A DNA stretch of 8,103 nt from Desulfuromonadales bacterium. GTDB taxonomy: Bacteria > Desulfobacterota > Desulfuromonadia > Desulfuromonadales > BM103. A model generated the notes under the pieces. It saw only the letters and a program-made list of their open reading frames with translations, was not told the origin of the DNA and did not search any database. Both the position numbers and the translations under genes were made by a program. Location: contig JAUWTX010000073.1 of assembly GCA_030614505.1 (NCBI GenBank), forward strand, positions 1-8,103, given 5' to 3'. Shown here piece after piece: positions 5,722 through 8,103 of this stretch (positions are counted from its first letter, which is position 1; each line of letters begins with the position of its first letter).

Positions 5722-6854
5722 TGATGTTTGGTAGCCTTGATTGGTCAACTTTACAGCAATTGTGGTGGTTTATCGTTTCCTTGGTTGGGTCCCTGTTTGT
5801 CTTTTTGACTTTTGTCCAGGGAGGGCAAACCCTGCTCCTGACTATCACAGGGGATGAAGATGAGAAGACTTTGATCGTCAATTCCCTCGGTCGAAAATGG
5901 GAGCTTACATTTACTTCCCTGGTTGTTTTTGGCGGCGCTCTATTTGCTTCTTTTCCACTTTTTTATGCATCCAGCTTCGGGGGTGCATACTGGGTTTGGA
6001 TTGCGATCCTGTTTGCTTTCATCATTCAGGCGGTCAGCTATGAGTACCGTCGCAAACCGAATAATTTTCTTGGTCAGAAGACCTATGAAGCCTTCATGTT
6101 TATCAATGGTTCGGTTGGGGTTCTACTGATTGGAGTCGCAATTGGAACCTTCTTTACCGGTTCCAATTTCACACTCAATGATTACAACCTGGTGCAGTGG
6201 ACTCATCCCTTACGCGGTCTGGAAGCTGCTTTCAGTCTTTTTAACCTTAGTTTTGGGCTGTTCCTTGTATTTTTGGCCCGGACTCTCGGTGCGCTTTATC
6301 TGGCCAATAACCTTGAGCATGAGAACCTGGTTGCAAAGTTGAAGGCCTCTTCATTTAATAATCTTTTGTGTGCACTACCCTTTTTGCTCTATGTTCTGAT
6401 CAGTTTTGTTTTGATGGATGGCTACGCGGTTAATCCCGCTGATGGCACGGTTGTGATGGAAGCAAATAAATATCTGAATAATTTATTGCAGATGCCACTA
6501 AATCTGTTTTTACTTCTGGTTGGCTTGGTTCTGGTTGTACTTGGTGTCATGTTGAATCGTTTTACTGCTTCAGTTCGAGGGATCTGGCCCGCAGGGTTGG
6601 GGACAGTTTTGACCTGTCTGGCGATTTTTTTTCTGGCAGGCTACAACAATACCGCATTTTATCCGTCCAAAGTTGATCTGAACAGCAGCCTGACAATCTA
6701 CAATGCTTCCAGCAGTCACTACACCTTGACCATGATGTCTTATGTCGCTTTGACGGTGCCTTTTGTCCTGGCATATGTTTCTTGGGTGTGGCGACAGATG
6801 GATAGTAAAAAATTGACAATTGAAGAACTTGCCGCTGACAAGAAGAGTTACTAA
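5721..6854 (+). CDS. cydB: Cytochrome bd quinol oxidase subunit II
   Basis: A 377-residue CydB, the structural partner of CydA in the inner membrane. Seen: a first helix LWWFIVSLVGSLFVFLTFVQ leading to VQGGQ (32-36), NSLGRKWELTF (54-64), then GGALFASFPLF and SFGGAYW (to residue 91), FFTGSNF, and a late FVLMDGYAV segment; eight or more hydrophobic helices in all. The NSLGRKWE...FASFPLFY pattern recalls CydB partners of DUF4492-type operons in Bacteroidetes more than E. coli CydB. Two adjacent start codons are possible: ATG 5721 overlaps the cydA stop, while ATG 5724 is better spaced (7 bases) from AAGGAG at 5711-5716; the difference is one Met. No cydDC assembly genes are in the window. A micro-ORF follows 65 bases downstream. 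Confidence 0.96.
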   Translation: MMFGSLDWSTLQQLWWFIVSLVGSLFVFLTFVQGGQTLLLTITGDEDEKTLIVNSLGRKWELTFTSLVVFGGALFASFPLFYASSFGGAYWVWIAILFAFIIQAVSYEYRRKPNNFLGQKTYEAFMFINGSVGVLLIGVAIGTFFTGSNFTLNDYNLVQWTHPLRGLEAAFSLFNLSFGLFLVFLARTLGALYLANNLEHENLVAKLKASSFNNLLCALPFLLYVLISFVLMDGYAVNPADGTVVMEANKYLNNLLQMPLNLFLLLVGLVLVVLGVMLNRFTASVRGIWPAGLGTVLTCLAIFFLAGYNNTAFYPSKVDLNSSLTIYNASSSHYTLTMMSYVALTVPFVLAYVSWVWRQMDSKKLTIEELAADKKSY

Positions 6855-6858
6855 AGTA

Positions 6859-6905
6859 ACCTGTCGGCCCATTTTTAATGAACAAGCTCAATAAACTGGC
6901 TGCAA
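6859..6905 (+). repeat. Repeat element copy B, between cydB and the micro-ORF
   Basis: Starts four bases after the cydB stop and ends just before the micro-ORF ribosome site. Bases 6860-6903 align with copy C (7094-7134) at about 33 of 41 positions with one 3-base gap, sharing CCTGT-n-GGCC, AATGA-n-CAAGC and GGCTGC blocks. The right end also matches copy A (AAT-n-AACTGG-n-TGCAA). Confidence 0.5.
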
Positions 6906-6919
6906 AAGAGGAGACAACT

Positions 6920-7003
6920 ATGTTGATATTGGCCTGGTTGGCATTAATCGCCGTATCTTACTATGCTGCTGTGAAACTGCTAGGCAGCTGGGATCTGCTT
7001 TAA
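6920..7003 (+). CDS. 27-residue single-helix protein, candidate CydX-like subunit
   Basis: A 27-codon ORF starting MLILAWLAL and ending GSWDLL, predicted to be one membrane helix (about 2-21) with a short end. The ribosome site is excellent: AGGAG at 6909-6913, 6 bases before ATG, in the stretch AAGAGGAGACAACT. A hairpin terminator follows the stop at once, so the cyd operon appears to include it. E. coli CydX begins MWYFAWILG; here Ala5-Trp6 fall at the same places, which hints at, but does not prove, the same role of stabilising the bd oxidase hemes. CydX is usually longer (30-40 residues). It could instead be an unrelated lineage-specific subunit or a chance ORF, but the ribosome site and position argue against chance. 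Confidence 0.7.
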   Translation: MLILAWLALIAVSYYAAVKLLGSWDLL

Positions 7004-7032
7004 TCTGAAATTGTAGGACCAAATTAACAAAC

Positions 7033-7064
7033 AGGGGGACACTTCCGGAAGTGTCCCTTGTTAT
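7033..7064 (+). terminator. Hairpin terminator closing the cyd operon
   Basis: GGGACACTTCC (7036-7046) pairs perfectly with GGAAGTGTCCC (7047-7057), extended by two G-T wobbles, then TTGTTATG. The dyad has no spare loop, so about four central bases must open. The T tract is short and interrupted, so termination may be incomplete. It starts about 30 bases after the micro-ORF stop. Confidence 0.6.
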
Positions 7065-7090
7065 GTAAAGTTATTCGCGTTGTTCTCTAT

Positions 7091-7134
7091 CAGCCTGTTG
7101 GCCTATCAATGAGCAAGCGTAATGAACAGGCTGC
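7091..7134 (+). repeat. Repeat element copy C, with perfect 9-base inverted ends
   Basis: CAGCCTGTT (7091-7099) is the exact reverse complement of AACAGGCTG (7125-7133), separated by 25 bases. The interior matches copy B before the micro-ORF. It lies beyond the terminator, without an adjacent gene or ribosome site. Confidence 0.5.
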
Positions 7135-7240
7135 CCAATGCCATTCTGAGATACTACTTCTGCATTTAGATTCCATCAAAAGTTTTGTCCCCGTGATGAA
7201 GCCTTTCTCCCCGTTGATTAAATTTTTTTAAAAAACCTGC

Positions 7241-7269
7241 TTGACAAAAAGTGACCACAAGAATATTGT
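7241..7269 (+). promoter_or_regulatory. Promoter of the NifX-like gene
   Basis: Perfect -35 TTGACA (7241-7246), a 17-base spacer and -10 TATTGT (7264-7269), about 60 bases before the start codon. This is among the best sigma-70-like promoters in the window, overlapped by a palindrome. Confidence 0.7.
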
Positions 7270-7280
7270 GCATATGCACA
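7267..7280 (+). promoter_or_regulatory. Perfect 14-base palindrome, probable operator
   Basis: TGTGCATATGCACA, a perfect dyad that begins inside the -10 box and covers the likely transcription start. Such placement suits a dimeric repressor. The regulator is not in the window and I do not recognise the site with certainty. Confidence 0.6.
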
Positions 7281-7330
7281 CAATAATTAGATGGTCGCTT
7301 GCCGATCCATCATCATAAAAGGAGACAAAA

Positions 7331-8089
7331 ATGATTATTGCAGTAACTGCACAAGAAGGGCGCATGGACTCGCCGGTTGATTCCCACTTCGGCCGGGCCC
7401 CGTTTTTCATGATCGCCAACAGCGAGACCATGGAAGTTCACGCTATTGATAACAAAGAAGGTGTCAATGCAGGCAACGGTGCTGGGACCAGCGCTGCTCA
7501 ATTGATGTCTGAGGAGAGGGTAGAGGTTGTTTACACTGGCAAGGTTGGCCCTAAGGCTGCTGAAGCTCTGGAGAAAGCCGGTATCCGCTATGTCGAAGAG
7601 ACGACCGGAACCGTTGAAGAGGTCGTGGACCTGGCCCTGCGTGATGTACTGATTGCCAGGGCTCAGAATAATGCGCAACCTGAGATAGAAACGATCCCGG
7701 CAGAACCTGTTGCCATAGACTCAATCCGTGTTGCCATCCCTTCAGATTGCGAAAATGGACTCACTTCCAGCCGCTCCGGGCACTTCGGTAAATGTGCTTT
7801 CTACACGCTGGTGGACATTGCCGGGGATAAGGTCGTAGCTGTCCAGTCAATGAAGAACGGCGGCCATGTTGTCGGTGGTTGCTCCGTGCCAGTTACCTTG
7901 CTCAAGGGCTGGGGTGTTCATAAGGTGGTTGTCTCCGGCATCGGTGGCCGGCCGCTGATGGGCTTCCGGGAAGAGGGGATTGAAGTCTATTCAGGGCAGG
8001 GAAATACAGTACAGGAAACAATTGATGCCTACCTGCAAGGGGAAATCGGTCCGATCAGCCAGAACCAGGTCTGTGGCGGCGGAGCCTGA
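7331..8089 (+). CDS. Two-domain NifX/NafY-type (dinitrogenase FeMo-cofactor biosynthesis) protein
   Basis: A 252-residue protein made of two copies of the NifX/NafY/NifB-C-terminal type domain (PF02579). Domain 1 (1 to about 110) starts MIIAVTAQEGRMDSPVDSHF and has SHFGRAPFF (18-26). Domain 2 (about 132-240) starts IRVAIPSDCENG and has SGHFGKCAFY (149-158) and GGHVVGGCS (177-185). A Glu/Pro-rich linker joins them and the C-terminus is QVCGGGA. Domain 1 has no cysteine; all four (140, 155, 184, 248) are in domain 2 or the tail. Members bind metal-sulfur clusters such as FeMo-co precursors, but many, like the orange-protein group, occur in anaerobes away from nif genes and beside MinD/Mrp-type ATPases. 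No nif gene is visible, so nitrogen fixation should not be assumed. The start has AAGGAG (7319-7324) 6 bases upstream. Confidence 0.88.
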   Translation: MIIAVTAQEGRMDSPVDSHFGRAPFFMIANSETMEVHAIDNKEGVNAGNGAGTSAAQLMSEERVEVVYTGKVGPKAAEALEKAGIRYVEETTGTVEEVVDLALRDVLIARAQNNAQPEIETIPAEPVAIDSIRVAIPSDCENGLTSSRSGHFGKCAFYTLVDIAGDKVVAVQSMKNGGHVVGGCSVPVTLLKGWGVHKVVVSGIGGRPLMGFREEGIEVYSGQGNTVQETIDAYLQGEIGPISQNQVCGGGA

Positions 8090-8091
8090 TC

Positions 8092-8103
8092 TTGATCATC
8101 TCG
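8092..8103 (+). CDS. Possible start of a following gene (only four codons visible)
   Basis: TTG ATC ATC TCG would read M-I-I-S, 7 bases after GGAG (8081-8084) and 2 bases after the NifX-like stop. MinD-like ferredoxin-containing ATPases often neighbour NifX-like genes and begin with a short hydrophobic strand before the P-loop, so this would fit. With only 12 bases this is a guess. Confidence 0.25.

Larger units (their letters stand above)
7004..7330 (+). other. Noncoding region between the micro-ORF and the NifX-like gene
   Basis: 327 bases. From left to right it holds the terminator (7033-7064), repeat copy C (7091-7134), a stretch at 7135-7220 in which I recognise nothing, an A/T run (about 7218-7235), the promoter (7241-7269) and its overlapping palindrome (7267-7280). 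No RNA gene is recognised. Confidence 0.6.

Noticed and set aside
4957..5748. 263-codon minus-strand frame inside cydA
   Set aside because: It is antisense to conserved CydA sequence, with composition typical of a shadow frame.
6562..6891. Two overlapping minus-strand frames at the end of cydB
   Set aside because: They are antisense to CydB and recognisable as no family.
7228..7678. Minus-strand frames across the NifX-like promoter and gene
   Set aside because: They cover the promoter and the start of a well-supported gene and show no motif.
1..8103. CRISPR array, tRNA, rRNA or insertion sequence
   Set aside because: No regularly spaced repeats, no tRNA-like cloverleaf noticed by eye, and no transposase ORF. 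A tRNA scan would settle the RNA part.

Overview
The window looks chromosomal and most likely comes from an anaerobic deltaproteobacterium of the Desulfuromonadales/Geobacter type. This is inferred from gene content and order: yggT-divIVA-DUF167, an FmdB zinc ribbon, a DUF4492-cydA-cydB operon, a double NifX-domain protein, and above all a mercury-methylation gene. No rRNA or other species-diagnostic sequence is present.

Left part, minus strand (1-1812): a type I DAHP synthase gene (shikimate pathway entry) is followed, with a one-base TGATG stop/start overlap, by the first 225 codons of hgcA. HgcA is the corrinoid methyltransferase needed for making methylmercury. It is identified by the cap-helix motif NVWCAAGK and the flanking PQLGAPGVAAHKVRK and YGPVR blocks. 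The gene runs off the left edge; its partner hgcB would be expected there and cannot be seen. This HgcA carries an unusual N-terminal extension with four Cys-Cys pairs at near-regular 10-11 residue spacing.

Middle, plus strand (1844-3627): a promoter drives yggT (membrane protein), divIVA (polar/septal coiled-coil scaffold) and a DUF167/YggU gene, tightly packed. A second promoter then serves a small FmdB-type zinc ribbon gene, which ends in a perfect 16-bp-stem terminator.

Right-centre, plus strand (3810-7062): a cytochrome bd quinol oxidase operon, made of a small DUF4492 membrane protein, cydA, cydB and a 27-codon single-helix micro-ORF that is a candidate CydX-like subunit. It would let an anaerobe reduce and detoxify oxygen. 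Three degenerate copies of a roughly 45-base inverted-repeat element lie before cydA, between cydB and the micro-ORF, and after the micro-ORF.

Right end, plus strand (7241-8103): a strong promoter overlapped by a perfect 14-bp palindrome (probable operator) precedes a two-domain NifX/NafY-type protein. The last 12 bases may be the TTG start of a following gene.

The strongest candidates for new biology are the Cys-pair array on HgcA, the DAHP synthase-hgcA translational coupling, the micro-ORF after cydB, and the repeated hairpin element in the cyd operon.
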